In this document: piece after piece, positions 43,149-56,564 of the stretch | Layout: each line of letters starts with the position of its first letter | How positions within the stretch are numbered: the stretch's first letter is position 1 | Source of the DNA: Spirogloea muscicola | Lineage: Eukaryota; Streptophyta; Zygnematophyceae; Spirogloeales; Spirogloeaceae | Assembly (NCBI GenBank): GCA_009602725.1 | Contig: WELB01000118.1 | Coordinates: forward strand, 4,248 to 62,667 | Direction of reading: 5' to 3' | DNA: 58,420 bases | Program-made: the position numbers and the translations under genes | Notes under the pieces: model-generated | The model's input: only the letters and a program-made list of their open reading frames with translations | Told to the model about the DNA's origin: nothing | Databases searched by the model: none

Positions 43149-44754
43149 TCAGCGCCGCATGTGCCTCCCGAGCTGCGCCGGTGCCTTTAACAGCATGGTG
43201 ACTGAACGTGGCACGTGTGCGCCGTACAGTCGGTTCTGCCGGAAGTCGATTGCCGCTGTTGAGGCCGGCAGCAGGGCCTCCTCCTCTTGTCGCAGAACCA
43301 CGATATTGGCATGTGCCCTGGGCACACATGCGCCCAATGAAAATGTTACGATCCAAGGGAAAATCTGCACAAGACTGTGCATACAAATGTCGATGATCAC
43401 TGCAAAGCCGGCACCTCAGTGAACAAGGGGAGCCGAGCAGACAGGGGCCAGGGTTATAAGTTGCAGTGCTCACAGTTTCTGCTGCACTTTTCTTCTCTTC
43501 TTGGCCGCCCGCTGTCGGTCCACCTCCTCCTCCTCGGCCACACCAGCCCTGAGAGCCAGGCGCACTGACCAATATCAATGGCAGGCCCTTTGCCAGGAAT
43601 GTCATTGCAGAAAACTTCAAAGGCTAATCTGCAGAGTGCTACTTGCCACATGTCGGCATCAGCTAGTGTCGTCTCAGTCAGCAACTTATGTCAGGGTTTG
43701 GCTTCTAGGAAGCACATCAGCAGACTGCACGAATAAGCATGCACCAGCAAGGAATCTCAAGCTCTGATTGAGATTGACGGTAGCATGAAAACAAGGGGTG
43801 TATCAACCCTCAGGCCACACATGGAGGATGTTTGGGAAACGTCGCACTCTCGAGATGGGGCTTGAGGGGTACTTACACAGTGGTGCCTCTTGCTTCTGCC
43901 TTGGAAGCACCGACGCTAGCTGAAGCTTGCCGCCCAATTGATTCAGAGCCCGTCACTGACGGGTGGTCCAGCGCCGCATCCTCAACCATCTGCTCGCCCG
44001 ACGAGGCTTGCTCCTTTCTCCGTGGACGCAATCGCTTGGCTGGCATGCCAACAGCCTCCTGCATGCCATCGTTCGGACTAGCAGTGCCGCCGTCCACCGG
44101 TGCAGCACCCTTTGGCCCCCGCTCACACGGCGCCGCTGCTCTTTAGCCTCCACTTCCCGGCTGCGTCAGCAAGCCGTTACCAGAGTTGTCAGGTGCCCAG
44201 CCAGGCCATCGTGACCTCGGTAAGGCACCCTGCAGCTACCAATTGTTGGGGCCGAGCTAAACACACAGCCTCTCAAGCCCCCGCAGTAAGACACACTCAG
44301 TACGGGACGTGACATGCGCAGCGCGGCAACCGCGCTGCCAGCACTCCTTTGCCGTGTCCGCAAGAGGAATACAAGTATGGGCCCCGAATGTCACAACGAC
44401 AAAGACAAGGTTGCGGCCAACTTACAGTCGGCGCTGGTCGCGCTCCTCGCTGCGCTTGCTTCGCGCCGACTCCATGCTCTGCATGAGCCGACGATGGCCG
44501 GCCGAGAGTGAGCACATCAGCGACAATGGCACAGGCCTGGCAAACCAAGCTAGGAACAGGGCACAGGTAAGCGCTAGGGTGAGTAACACGAGCTTTATGT
44601 TCAGTGGCCAGGGGTTAAGCTTTATGGAGTTGTGGGATATATCTGCACTGCCCACCTGCTGCAGTGTCACCTCCTCGGGGGCGTCAGAGTCATCACCGCT
44701 AGTGGAGCAGTCGGGTATCAGCTGTGCCGGCGTCGCTGCCACCGCCATCCCCAT
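43149..44754 (-). CDS. Putative basic nucleolar protein (UTP16-like), model incomplete
   Basis: Exons near 44754-44663 (MGMAVAATPAQLIPD then STSGDDSDAPEEVTLQQ), about 44495-44433 (SMESARSKRSEERDQRR), a middle exon ending near 43876 (MPAKRLRPRRKEQASSGEQM), about 43577-43483 (AEEEEVDRQRAAKKRRKVQQ) and 43315-43149 (NIVVLRQEEEALLP, FRQNRLYGAHVPRS, stop). The pattern of an acidic DSDAPEEVT start, Lys/Arg-rich coiled middle and short hydrophobic NIVVL block resembles plant U3-snoRNA-associated/UTP16-like proteins involved in rRNA processing; that family call is tentative. The junction after RGTTV does not keep frame with the next exon as I read it, so a micro-exon, an unusual splice site or a sequence error is likely. 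The start codon is also uncertain. Confidence 0.5.
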
Positions 44755-44799
44755 GCGAGCTAGTCCTGCTGCAGCAAACGCAGTAGGTATAGTTGCAGC

Positions 44800-46644
<1,845 letters not shown>

Positions 46645-49600
46645 ATGGGCAAAGAGGAAGTGCCAGCGGTGTGCGAGGTCGTGGGCCTGCATGGCTCGCT
46701 CAGGGTCACGTGGGGCACCGGCAACAACCTCGTGGTCTCGGAGGCGTCAGAGCCGGCCGGTGCTCCGTCCAGGCGAGTGGCGTTGCTCCATCTGCGGAGC
46801 GGCACTTTGCTGTGCTGCGGCAGCGTCAGCTTGGATTGTTAGCTGCGTGACTGAGCCGCTGCCAACAGTCGCGCAAACCTTGAACCTGAACCCCGGAAAG
46901 AAGATTTGTGTGCAGTGCGTACAATGTCAGCTGGGGCCTAGCAGGAAAGGAGCAGCGTGCTCTCGCCTGCGATGCGGCACCGCTCTTTGACGATCTTCAG
47001 CGACAGCTCGCGGCGTCCGAGGAGGCCGGTGAAGACAGCGGCGGCGGCGGACTGCTCACGCTCGTTGGCGACGGCGACGACGGGTGCAGCCCCAGCAGCA
47101 ACGTGCAATTGACTTGTTGAGAATGATCTTGGTGTCGATACAACCAATGATGCATCAATACATGAGTGATTGTAGCAAAATGTGCATGAGTTGCATGCAG
47201 CAGTAGAGTGCCTGACGTCCTAGCCCGCCGCCGTCTGGCTTGCCAGATGGGAACGGGTCATGTCCTACAGCCGGGCGATCAGTGGCCTCCTGGGGCCTCC
47301 GCAGGAGGTCATTGACGCGTATGCTGTAAGCTCCTGGCCACCACCTCCATCACAAATGCTCTGCTATTCGCTTTCTCCAGCTCTAATAATCTTGCACTGG
47401 TTCTCAGCTCCCAATTAGCTTTTGTTCTCTGCCCCAACCAGAGTTGGGATGTAAATATTTTGTTCAAGAGCGGACGGCCTATGCGACTCGTGCATGTCGC
47501 CTAGGAGTCCCTAGAAGCTCCAGAGATGATTGATACCATCCGTGAATGCTGTGCTTGCTTGGGCTTCTGCAGAGCGAGGACCGGACTGCGCAGAAGGCCG
47601 GCTGGGATCTGATCCAAGTCACATTTGCAGACCACAGCGCCAGCCCGATGCTGACGGAACCACTGCTCGACTGGCTGGCGGTCAGTTGCAAACCTGAGCG
47701 CTGACCTTACTGATCAAAGGACCGCCGACATCGGTGGTCTCAGGGCTCAAGCTCAATTGTAGATTGAGGGACTTGGGCCGCGGGTCAGCGGAAAGAGGTC
47801 GGGTATTAGCAATTGGAGATTTTAGTTTCGGGTTTGCCAGCAACTTTAGACCTGGAGCTAACGTGATGAGCGACTGACCTGCATGGGCCGCCATCAAGTG
47901 ACTGCAGTCAGCACCTCACAGCACTGCGAGTCTTGAGACAAGGCAGATGCTGCCAGCACCACCGTCGCAGATTGGTGTTGCAAGCTCGACACAAGTCTGA
48001 TGCCTGGCGTTCGCGTGGTTGGGCCTCTGGGTCGCCTTCCGAGGCTGGATTGCAGGAGCACGACACGATATTGACGCCCTTCCACCTGACTGTGCGCGCC
48101 AAGCTCCTTGCCTTGAAAGACAAGCTCCTGAGGATCAAGGTCAGCAACCTTCATAAGCAGCACCAGTAATTACTATTTAACATACTATTGCCCATTGCAG
48201 ATCCTTGCACTTAAGACGAAGTTAAGCTCGGCTTGAGAGCTGGGGTTTGATGACAAATGGGCAGCCTTGTAAGCCATTGAGGTCACTCTTGTGTGGGCTG
48301 CCAGTTCCCAGAGGACGACCCTGTATACTGGGACACCATCCTCGCCACTGGGGCCGTCGGGTGGCTTGACACAGCTGTCCGTATGACATCCTTCCTCCAA
48401 TGAAGTCTGGTCCGCATGCATGCTGGTGTTTGAAGTCCAGAAATAGCATCAGGCTGAGGCTTAGGCTTGTGGGATCAGCTAAGCTCCTAGCTTTTAAGCT
48501 GTGCTGTTATGCAGTCATTGGTGGCGTGCACTCGTACAGCCATATTAGCTGTGCTTGCATGTGTTAACAGTAGCAGGCCATTGCAGCTGCATTGAAACTG
48601 AGTCAGTTACTGCTTCTTGTCACTGGCATGAGTGATCAGGTGGCGCTGCTACGCATGCACGGATCCTACCGAAACGATCAGATCAACGATCGCGAAGTGC
48701 GTGAAGTATACTCAGGGCATTACCTTTTGAGCTACTTGTGCACAGCCGAAGCTGGAACAGCGGGACGGAAGTCATGCAGGACATTAGCCTAGCTACCCAT
48801 TTTCTGTAGTCACAATGGCTTTGCAGAGTCCTGATGGGGTCAGAAGCTGGTGCACAACGATGCGCGCAGGGCGAGAACGGCCTGGTGGAGGCGGTGGCCG
48901 TGCTCATCTCCCTCATGCCGCGGCTCCGCCCACCGCCCCTCCCGCCCGCCGGCACGCCCTATGCCACCGTGCCCGAGCTCATCCGGGTCCGCCAGACCTG
49001 TCCTTAAACCAAGGCACATCTGAACACACTTCTGCTAGTGCTCCTCCTAGTGACCAGGAAGCGTGTGGCTGCCTGATATACCAAGCTTCAGCTTCGACTA
49101 AGTGCCGAGATGGGTCCTCATAACAATGAAGACCCAAATCTTATTGATGTAACAGCCAGCCGGTGCAGTGGCTGCTCAATGTACTCATGAAGGACAGCTC
49201 TCTACCACTCCTTAACCTGGAGCTTAATAGTTCCTAAAGTCTTTTCTAGGGGTCTTCTGCCTCTCAAGTGGGGCTTAGGATGAACGCCCTCAAACGGCCT
49301 GGCTCAGGTTCTGCGCAGGCGCGGGAGCGATGGCTGGGCCAGCTGGCGCGCCTGGAGTCCAAGGCCGGCCCCTACTGGGCGGCCTGCTCGCACGTCGGCA
49401 CGACGCACGGCCTCACGCGCGTCCTCGCCCTCTTCCAGGGCAGCCAGGAGCTGCTCCAGGCGCACGCCTCGCACTGGCTGGAGCTCCTGCTTGCCCGCCT
49501 CCTCCACCTCAAGCCCCATGCCCCTGTGAGCCTCGTCCCCGCACTGATCCTACAAGACCTCCTGGGACATGCCTTGAGGATGATGCAGATTAGCAGAAGA

Positions 49601-51850
49601 ACGTGTCTTTCCTTCTCCGTTGTTAGACACTTGCTTTGCTTTGCTCTGAGCAATTCGTCTGCCCATATACTGGGCCTACGAGTGCTACTTCGCTCTGCTT
49701 TTGGAAGTGTGAGGAATTGCTATCGATCCTCGTTCAGAGGGTGAACATGAAAGTGTACCTCAAAGGAAAAATATTAATCATGTTCAAGTATGAGTAACCT
49801 GCATTGCTGTCCTCTTCTCAGTGCTCCATCTTTTCGAATCATTGCTTGTCCTCAGCTGGGAGAGAGCATCAGGAGCACCATTGCCAAGTGCAAGCAGATC
49901 CAGAAGAGGGCCACCAGTAGCTCACAGGGAGGTAATCATCGGAGCGGCGTCGAGCAAGCAGGGCCCAGATACCCCCTGGAGGACCTGATTGAGGCGGCCT
50001 TGGACCACGACACTGAGATCGCTGTCAGCGAGGCGTCACGGGTGTTTGACTCGTGGTACCCTGCAATCACTGTGCCATGGCCGACCATGTCATACACTGC
50101 TGATTGACTGCTCCTTTGATGCTTCACTTCCTCGATTCATGATAACCACCTCTGAAACCCCCAGTATGAAGCTTCAATAGGAAGCTTCAATATGAGAAAT
50201 TGCGATTATCTAGTCATGACCACATACTTGACTGGACAATGTCGATACTTAGAGCAGCAGCTTGACCTTGCAATATGCCTAGGATGTCGAGTTGCGTCCT
50301 TTGGCCAACGTAACCCCCTCTGCGCTCAGGACCATGGCACATCTGCTGGAGCTCGTCAAGGCCAGGGGGCCGCAGGAGAGGAACCTGTTGGAGAAGGGCA
50401 GGGAGGGCCTTGGTGGCGCGAGCATCTTGGAGTTCTACCGTTTGCAGTACGCCCAGGAGCTCGCCTCGCACGACTCCACATGGCAGGTCTGCTGCTCTGT
50501 CATGATGGCCACCGCACAGCAAACTGTATCCAAGGACCCCGAGGCTCGCACAGAAAGGAAGTCACAGCAATCATTCGTCTTGCTTCATCAAGACCTTGTA
50601 TACTGAGGCTGGAATGGAACGGCCTTGCAGCTGGCACCCGTGTACCTAGCAACCTGCCCAAAGCAGGGCTTCAGGCAGCTGGAGACATTGCTTCTTCGCC
50701 GGTGCGGCAACGACAACGACTATCGCATTGTCCTCAAGGTTCTTGGCGTGTGCGAGGCTTTCGGCATGAGCTCAACGGCAAAGCAGGCCTGCCAGATTGC
50801 CGGAGCTTGTGCTTGGACGCAGGGCAGGCGGGCAGAGGGACTCGCTTGGCTGCAACGAGCCAAGGACGGGCCCAGGTATGATCACTCAAAGCCATGCAGG
50901 GAGACTTCTAGAGCAAGCACCTGATACAAAGATTTGTCAGGGTCTTAATGAGGATCTCTGCCATTGCTTCCGTCACCGCAATGTTGTCTTGCATCTGTGG
51001 TCAATTGCTTTGTCCATGTTCTTGCAAGGTTCATAATGCACCAGCTTATCCCTGTTAGACTGCCAGCAGCTAGATGCGCATGTCATGGCTCCCAATGTGG
51101 GCGTTACGTCTGCTGCGCAGGTTAAGCTCAATCGCCACGCAACTCCTGCAGGAGCTGCTCAGCGATGATGCAATGTTAGAGACGGTTGGGTCCCTCTTGG
51201 ATGGCTTCCAGGAGGCTGATGGCGACCAGGTCAGCCCTCTTGGGATGGTCAAGGAGTACGTCGAGCTGCAGCGAGGGCGCAGGGCCATCATGGCGGCGCT
51301 CCCCGAAGGAGGCGGCAGCGGCAGCAGCGAGACTCTCGCAGCTGCTGGCAGGCAGGCAGCGCGCAGCCTCGCAGCGCTGGTTTGCACGGCAAAGAGCGGC
51401 GCCCTCCCTGCCCTTGTGGAGCCCATCCTTGCAAGCGCGGTCAGTAACTCCAGGTGGTTCATGTTAATTTTAACCTGACTCAAGAGCACTTATTTGCACC
51501 TAATTAAAAGGACATCAAATAGGAGGACTCGGGGTCTGGAGTTGCTGATTGCAACCTGGGATGTAAGAGGCAGGGCTCGGTGGGAGGTCCTCAGAAGGAG
51601 AACGCGTCTATCTGATGTGCAGCTGGAGGTGCTGGAGTGGCCAGGCGAGGTGCTCCTCGGCGCCGCCGACACACGCTCCCTCCAGGACCTCCTGCACGAC
51701 CACTCCCTCTCTAAGCAGGTGGACGCCGTCATTGACCGCTTCCAGCGAGGCCTCCCGGCGGACATCGCAGCAGTGGAGCAGAAGCCACCACTGCAGCACG
51801 TCCGGCTCGCGGTTGCCCAGAACCTCGGCCGCGCCATGCTCGTGGAGTAA
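46645..51850 (+). CDS. NUP85: Nucleoporin NUP85 (Nup107-160 complex)
   Basis: Scaffold nucleoporin of the Y-complex at the nuclear pore. The start MGKEEVPAVCEVVG with LRVTWGTGNNLVVS matches the plant NUP85 N-terminus. Later exons: AVWLARWERVMSYSRAISGL (47221-47331), QKAGWDLIQVTFADH (about 47574-47680), EDDPVYWDTILATGAVGWLD (near 48308), VALLRMHGSYRNDQINDRE (48640-48700), GENGLVEAVAVLISLMPRLR (48871-48990), ARERWLGQLARLESKAGPYW (49320-49527), LEDLIEAALDHDTEIAVSEA (49857-50058), MAHLLELVKARG (50330-50487), LAPVYLATCPKQGFRQLE (50630-50876), LSSIATQLLQELLSDDAM (51121-51440) and LEVLEWPGEVLLGAADTRS (51623-51850). This is the alpha-solenoid of the family in the right order. The end of exon 1 and the second exon (about 46950-47107, FDDLQRQLAASEE) are not resolved exactly. 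Confidence 0.9.
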
Positions 51851-53035
51851 GCCATTGCAGTGGGTTGTGAGCCCGTCATTGCTGAAGGCATGCCGATATC
51901 CGCCATGCTCAAATTGGGAGACTGCGAGAGCGAGCAGTCTGCACGCTTCTGGGCCTTGCAAGAGTCAGCTGGACATGGCACAATGATATTAACTGAACCA
52001 AACTGGTGACAACACAAGCTATGCTCTTGTCCCACTGGCGCCAATTGACCCAGGGCACGCTCTTGACGTACACAGGAAGTGCAGTGCAGCCGACTCTGCT
52101 GCTCACGACTGCAGAGAGCGTGGTCTTGTTCTGTACGGTACAGGACATTTCCACCGCGTGGGTCCGCAGCGCATGAGGGTGCATCGTAGCAGGACCTTGC
52201 CCGACAGGAGCCGCTGCAGTGAGCGCGGGGTTGCGAAGGCATCCACGAGGAGATGGGTGTTGCTCAGGAGAGCAGAGGCCCTGGTGCCATGTCTGGGCTT
52301 GCTCGCAGTGGCGTGTCCAACGTGGGGTTGATAGGCTCAATGACATTACGTCACGTGTGTGCGAGGCTGTTGACCGGGATTGCAGCTTGTTAGAGGATCA
52401 GAGGCGCTGTGGACTGACACAAATAGAACAACAATCGGAAATTGGATCACGCCTGACGCGAGCCCGGGGGCAGCAACTGCAGGCAAGCTCGCTACCAGCG
52501 CAGGCCATCGCCGCCTTTTGAGAAGATACACCTATTTGCTTTCTTGAGCTGGACAGTTCTCACAGCCATCGCCGCAGCATATGTGCTGCTTCTTCTGCCA
52601 GAGAAGTGTGCACGCGCTCTGTGCCGCCATGGGTCCGAGCGCCGGCCCTTGACTGGCACCTGTGGATGACCCGTTCCCAAGGCCAGAGGGGTTCAGTAGC
52701 GAAGCGAATCATGGCCAAGCATTCACTGGCCAAGCATTCCTGATCCTGCAGCCGACCAAGGAGAGGGGGGACCGAGCGAGAGGAGAGGGAGGGAACGTGG
52801 GGATCCGGCGGCGTCCCAGAGGTCAACCCAGGGGGGAGGCAGAGGCGGCAGCCTGGCGAGGGCGAGCAGAGGGCGGGCGGGAGGCGGCGCCCAGGCCGGC
52901 GGGGGCCCAGGTGGGCGCCCAGTGGCGGTAGTGGTGGGTTTGGAGGGTGGCAGCAGTGGTGGGTTACGAGGGCGGCAGTGACGCCCAACTACGGCAGCTG
53001 CTACTGTACTGACTAGAGGTTGCTGAGAGTCCCCT
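51851..53035. other. Intergenic region between NUP85 and the LINE nest
   Basis: Begins with the NUP85 3' flank. The stretch 52750-52935 is strongly purine-rich (GA/GGG runs). No conserved coding exon or hairpin repeat was seen until about 53080. Confidence 0.5.
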
Positions 53036-53084
53036 TGCTGCTGTCTCAGTCCTTGACACTTCGGCTCCTTCAGACCATAAGCAT

Positions 53085-53210
53085 TCCTTTGGGCTGGCCT
53101 CTCCTTTGCAGCGCCTGGGGAAGGGAGGGGGAGAAGAAAGAAGTGGCACTCCCAATGGGGGCAAGGGCTGCGAAAAACCAGCCCAAAAAGAATGCACAAA
53201 GGTTCAGAGG
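53085..53210 (-). repeat. Minus-oriented LINE tail fragment
   Basis: Contains GAAGTGGCACTCCCAATGGG followed by GGGCTGCGAAAAACCAGCCC and AAAAAGAATGCACAAAGGTTC. This is the reverse complement of the tail shared by copies at 54456, 55783 and 56039, and directly abuts the plus-strand LINE coding relic. Confidence 0.75.
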
Positions 53211-54165
53211 GGCCCTTCTTCCTTGTGGTGGCCGACGGTCTCCACGCCCGGCGCGTAGACCTGGTGGCCACCCCACAGGCCGGCGGGCCACGTCTTCTCC
53301 TGGACGTGGTGACCACCGACGCCTTCGACCGCTCCCACCCAGCCCGGTGTGCCACCAAGGCTGTGTATGCGGTCGCCGGCGCCGCTCGCGCCAAGGAGCT
53401 CAAATATGCAAGGACCACCCGGCGGGGTGCTGCCCTTCCCGGTGGCTCGGTGCCTTTGGGTCTGGTGGGCTTGCGCAGCGGGGTTGCTCTTCCTCCCCTC
53501 AGCTCATCTGACTTCCTACTGCTGACACGGGGGTATTGAGGGCGCCCTGTCTGCCTAGCCTTTGGCTCCGTCATGAACACCTGTATGCATCTGGCTGGCA
53601 TTTCACAGCCGATTCTTTCATATCAGCAGCCGCTTCCTTAATATGCTGACCATCCGCCGGCAGACAAGTTCTTCCCGTTGGCCATAGACACCCATGGGGC
53701 GCTAGGCGCTCGGTGGCTCGAGCTGCTCACCCACCTCGCCCGCCACACTATCGCCCGTCGCTTCCATGGGGAGCCTGTAGACTTCCCTGCAGCAGGGTCG
53801 CTGGCGCAATTGTATCGCATGCGCCTGGCCTTCTCGCTGCAGCGGTCGATGGCCCGTGCGCTGCACCTTCGTGCCGGCCGGGCTCTTGCTGCTGCCTCTG
53901 GCTCTGGCCAGGGGACTCACTTTCAGGACCCTAGCCTCTCTGATTTGCGGCTGCTTAGCAGGGGTTACTGAGTGATTTGCAGCTGCTTTCTTTCTTTATG
54001 TGCTTTGTTTTCTTAGCGCTTCCTCTGGCCCCCCTTCTCGTACTTTGTTCATTCTTTTTTGGGCTGGCTTTTCCAGCCCCTATCCTCAATGGGCGAGCCC
54101 TTCTCTCTTCCAGATTGACAGCAATGGCTGTGAGAGGCCAGCCCAGAACGAGCGCCATTTGAGGT
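53211..54165 (+). mobile_element. LINE-type retrotransposon, C-terminal coding relic plus 3' tail
   Basis: The frame at about 53225-53540 reads ARRVDLVATPQAGGPRLLLD then VAGAARAKELKYA, like the D...D/E-type nuclease segment near the C-terminus of algal LINE polyproteins. After a stop, the frame 53645-53971 reads FFPLAIDTHGALGARWLELL, YRMRLAFSLQRSMARALHLR and ends SDLRLLSRGY at a stop, as these polyproteins end. The 3' tail follows: a T-rich 100 bp then GGGCTGGCTTTTCCAGCCCC and ATGGGCGAGCCC. The reverse transcriptase itself is missing, so the copy is 5'-truncated and internally broken. The nuclease-like assignment is inferred from spacing and the paired Asp motifs. Confidence 0.75.
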
Positions 54166-54234
54166 AAAACGAGCGGCACCCGGGGGGGCGCCGGAGGCGT
54201 CAGGTGACGTCAGATGGTCCGGATGCCCAGTGGA

Positions 54235-54643
54235 AGAATGGGCTCGCCCATAGAAAAGAAAAAGAAAGAGCTCGCCCATTGAGGATAGGGGCTGGAACAG
54301 CCAGCCCAACAAAGGATTCACAAAGGTTCAGAGGGGCCTAGGAGCGGTGAGCAGCTATAAAGGGGCCTGAGGATGCTATGGTAAAACAGGGGGAGGATGG
54401 ATCACTCAGTAATTACGAGTGAGGAGCCTCAGATCCGACAGACTAGCTGCCGGGAAGTGGCACTCCCAATGGGGCCAAGGGCTGCGAAAAGCCAGCCCAA
54501 AAAGAATTCACAAAGGTTCAGAGGGGCCTAAGAGCGGTGAGCAGCTACAAAGGGGCCTGAGGATGCTATGGTAAAACAGGGGGAGGATGGATCACTCAGT
54601 AATTACGAGTGAGGAGCCTCAGATCCGACAGACTAGCTGCCGG
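54235..54643 (-). repeat. Three tandem minus-oriented LINE tails
   Basis: A hairpin tail (54238-54315, CTCGCCCATTGAGGATAGGG and GGGCTGGAACAGCCAGCCC) is followed by two near-identical 150-190 bp units (54309-54455 and 54456-54643). Read on the minus strand each unit contains the codons for DLRLLTRNY and a stop, then about 170 bp and the hairpin: that is, the last codons and 3' end of the same LINE. They are severely 5'-truncated insertions stacked head to tail. Confidence 0.75.
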
Positions 54644-54644
54644 N

Positions 54645-54870
54645 CCTCTGGCTCTGGCCAGGGGACCCACTTTCAGGACCCTAGCCTCTCTGATTTGCGG
54701 CTGCTTAGCAGGGGTTACTGAGTGATTTGCAGCTGCTTTCTTTCTTTATGTGCTTTGTTTTCTTAGCGCTTCCTCTGGCCCCCCCCCCCTTCTCGTACTT
54801 TGTTCATTCTTTTTTGGGCTGGCTTTTCCAGCCCCTATCCTCCATGGGCGAGCCCCCTCTCTTTCTTCTA
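54645..54870 (+). mobile_element. Plus-oriented 5'-truncated LINE copy, near-duplicate of 53893-54110
   Basis: From the undetermined base at 54644 the sequence repeats 53893-54110 almost base for base: GGCCAGGGGACCCACTTTCA, the SDLRLLSRGY stop region, the TTTCTTTATGTGCTTTG tail and the GGGCTGG hairpin. Main differences are a longer C run and a few substitutions. Confidence 0.85.
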
Positions 54871-54879
54871 CTTGTGGTT

Positions 54880-55330
54880 TACTAAGCTTCCATCGGCGGT
54901 AATCTCGTGTCTAGCTGTATGTAGCCTTAGGCGCCTTCCGGCTCTCAGCCAGCTTTGACTCGCCTTTCCCAGCCCCTACCTTCTACGGGAAAGCACTTCC
55001 TTATTCTTAAAACTTGTTCATGTCTTCTTTGTGGGCTGGCCTTCCCCAGCCCCTACCTTCTTTCTTACTTTTCGGGCTGGCTTTTCACAGCCCTTGCCCC
55101 CATTGGGAGAGCCACTTCTCTCTTACCTTCTATGAAAGAGAGAGAGAGAAGGCGCGCGGTGCGCATGAAAGTGAATGGAAGGCCAATTCTGGCTACCTGT
55201 TAACTGGGTAGTGAGCTGGCTGGGAAGGAGCACGTTCCTTCCGAAGGGGCGAGAGTCGCGGACGGCCAGCCCACAACAAAAAGAGGGGAGAGAGGTTCGC
55301 TCCGCCATAGAAAAAGAGAGAAGGGGCGCC
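54880..55330. repeat. Hairpin-repeat cluster
   Basis: Plus-oriented units (near 54895-55130) have CGGTAATCTCGTGTCTAGCT, CTTTCCCAGCCCCTACCTTC and GGGCTGGCTTTTCACAGCCC, like those at 541-1150. Minus-oriented units follow at 55245-55330 (GGACGGCCAGCCCACAACAA and CGCCATAGAAAAAGAGAG). Confidence 0.7.
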
Positions 55331-55778
55331 GGGCGCATGAAATGAAACAGAGGCCAATGCAAACAGATACATTGTTCAAGCAGAATTTAGTGCAAACTGA
55401 ACATGGCTACATAATATGGAGACCTAAACGAAGGTGCCTAAGGTGACATTAGTACCCACGAGTGAGCACAAACAAATCTGACAAGCTAACTTGGGGAGCT
55501 GGAGCGCCGCCACGAAAGCCGGAGGCCTGACTTAGAGCGCGCCCTGCCAATGCTTGCGAGAAACAGAGGGGCTAGCAATGCCAGCCCACAAAAGAATATC
55601 CAAGAGCTCGGCCGTCTCGTACGGCGTGGCTGTCGGGGTGATCCAGGCGCGGCCGCTCAGGCCCGCGATCCCGTCACTGACGAGAGCGGGCGGTGGTCGT
55701 CGCTGCTCGCTTCCCCGCCTGGCGCGGTGCCCGCCGCCTCGGCGCGGCGCGAGCGCCCCCCCCTCCGAGGAAAGAAAG

Positions 55779-55967
55779 AAGTGGCACTCCCAATGGGGGC
55801 AAGGGCTGCGAAAAGCCAGCCCAAAAAGAATTCACAAAGGTTCAGAGGGGCCTAAGAGCGGTGAGCAGCTACAAAGGGGCCTGAGGATGCAATGGTAAAA
55901 CAGGGGGAGGATGGATCACTCAATAAGTACGAGTGAGGAGCCTCAGATCCGACAGACTAGCTGCCGG
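55779..55967 (-). repeat. Minus-oriented LINE tail copy
   Basis: GTGGCACTCCCAATGGGGGC, the GCGAAAAGCCAGCCC arm, GGTTCAGAGGGGCC and the reverse complement of the DLRLLTR-coding end. Near-identical to 54456-54643 and 56039-56228. The flank at 55545-55600 holds a further hairpin arm (GGGGCTAGCAATGCCAGCCC). Confidence 0.8.
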
Positions 55968-56038
55968 GAAGCTATCACCCTGACGAAAGCCAGAGCCCGC
56001 AGCGAGACCGAGGGACTGGCGCGCCCTGAGAAAGAGAA

Positions 56039-56228
56039 GAAGTGGCACTCCCAATGGGGGCAAGGGCTGCGAAAAGCCAGCCCAAACAGAATTCACAAAG
56101 GTTCAGAGGGGCCTAAGAGCGGTGAGCAGCTACAAAGGGGCCTGAGGATGCTGTGGTAAAACAGGGGGAGGATGGATCACTCAGTAAGTACGAGTGAGGA
56201 GCCTCAGACCCGACAGACTAGCTGCGGG
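56039..56228 (-). repeat. Minus-oriented LINE tail, joined to a C-terminal coding relic
   Basis: Same unit as at 55779 and 54456; here it is continuous on the minus strand with the coding relic ending near 56181, showing that the repeat unit is the 3' end of the LINE. Confidence 0.85.
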
Positions 56229-56519
56229 GAAGCTATCACCCTGACGAAAGCCAGAGCCCGCAGCGAGAGCACGGCCAGCTCGCAGATGCAGAGCGTGGGC
56301 CATGGACCGCTGCAGGGATACAGAGAGGCGCATCCGATATACCTGAGCCCACGAGCCCGCGGCGTTGAAGTCGGCTGGCTCGCCGCGTCTGCGGGACACA
56401 GCCCGCCGCGCAAGCCTAGCCAACAGGTCAAGCCACTGGGACCCTAGAGCCCCGTGCACGTCCCCCGCCAAGGGGACGAACTCGTCGGCAGGTGGGTGAG
56501 AAAGAAGTGGCACTCCCAA
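56181..56519 (-). mobile_element. LINE C-terminal coding relic
   Basis: Minus frame reads FVPLAGDVHGALGSQWLDLL, RMRLSVSLQRSMAHALHLRA and ends LSGLRLLTRTY at a stop. It parallels 53645-53971 residue for residue in most positions. Upstream it is cut off by another tail at about 56505-56530 (GAAGTGGCACTCCCAATGGG). Confidence 0.8.
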
Positions 56520-56564
56520 TGGGGGCAGGCGCCGCAGATTCCGCAGCCTCGCAACGCCCCCGCT

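Noticed and set aside
52560-53601. Long Pro/Arg-rich minus-strand frames
   Set aside because: They translate a purine-rich tract and LINE antisense sequence; no domain or splice support.
54235-56228. Repeat array considered as a CRISPR or satellite
   Set aside because: Units are irregularly spaced, lie in both orientations and contain the 3' coding end of a LINE, so they are stacked retroelement tails.
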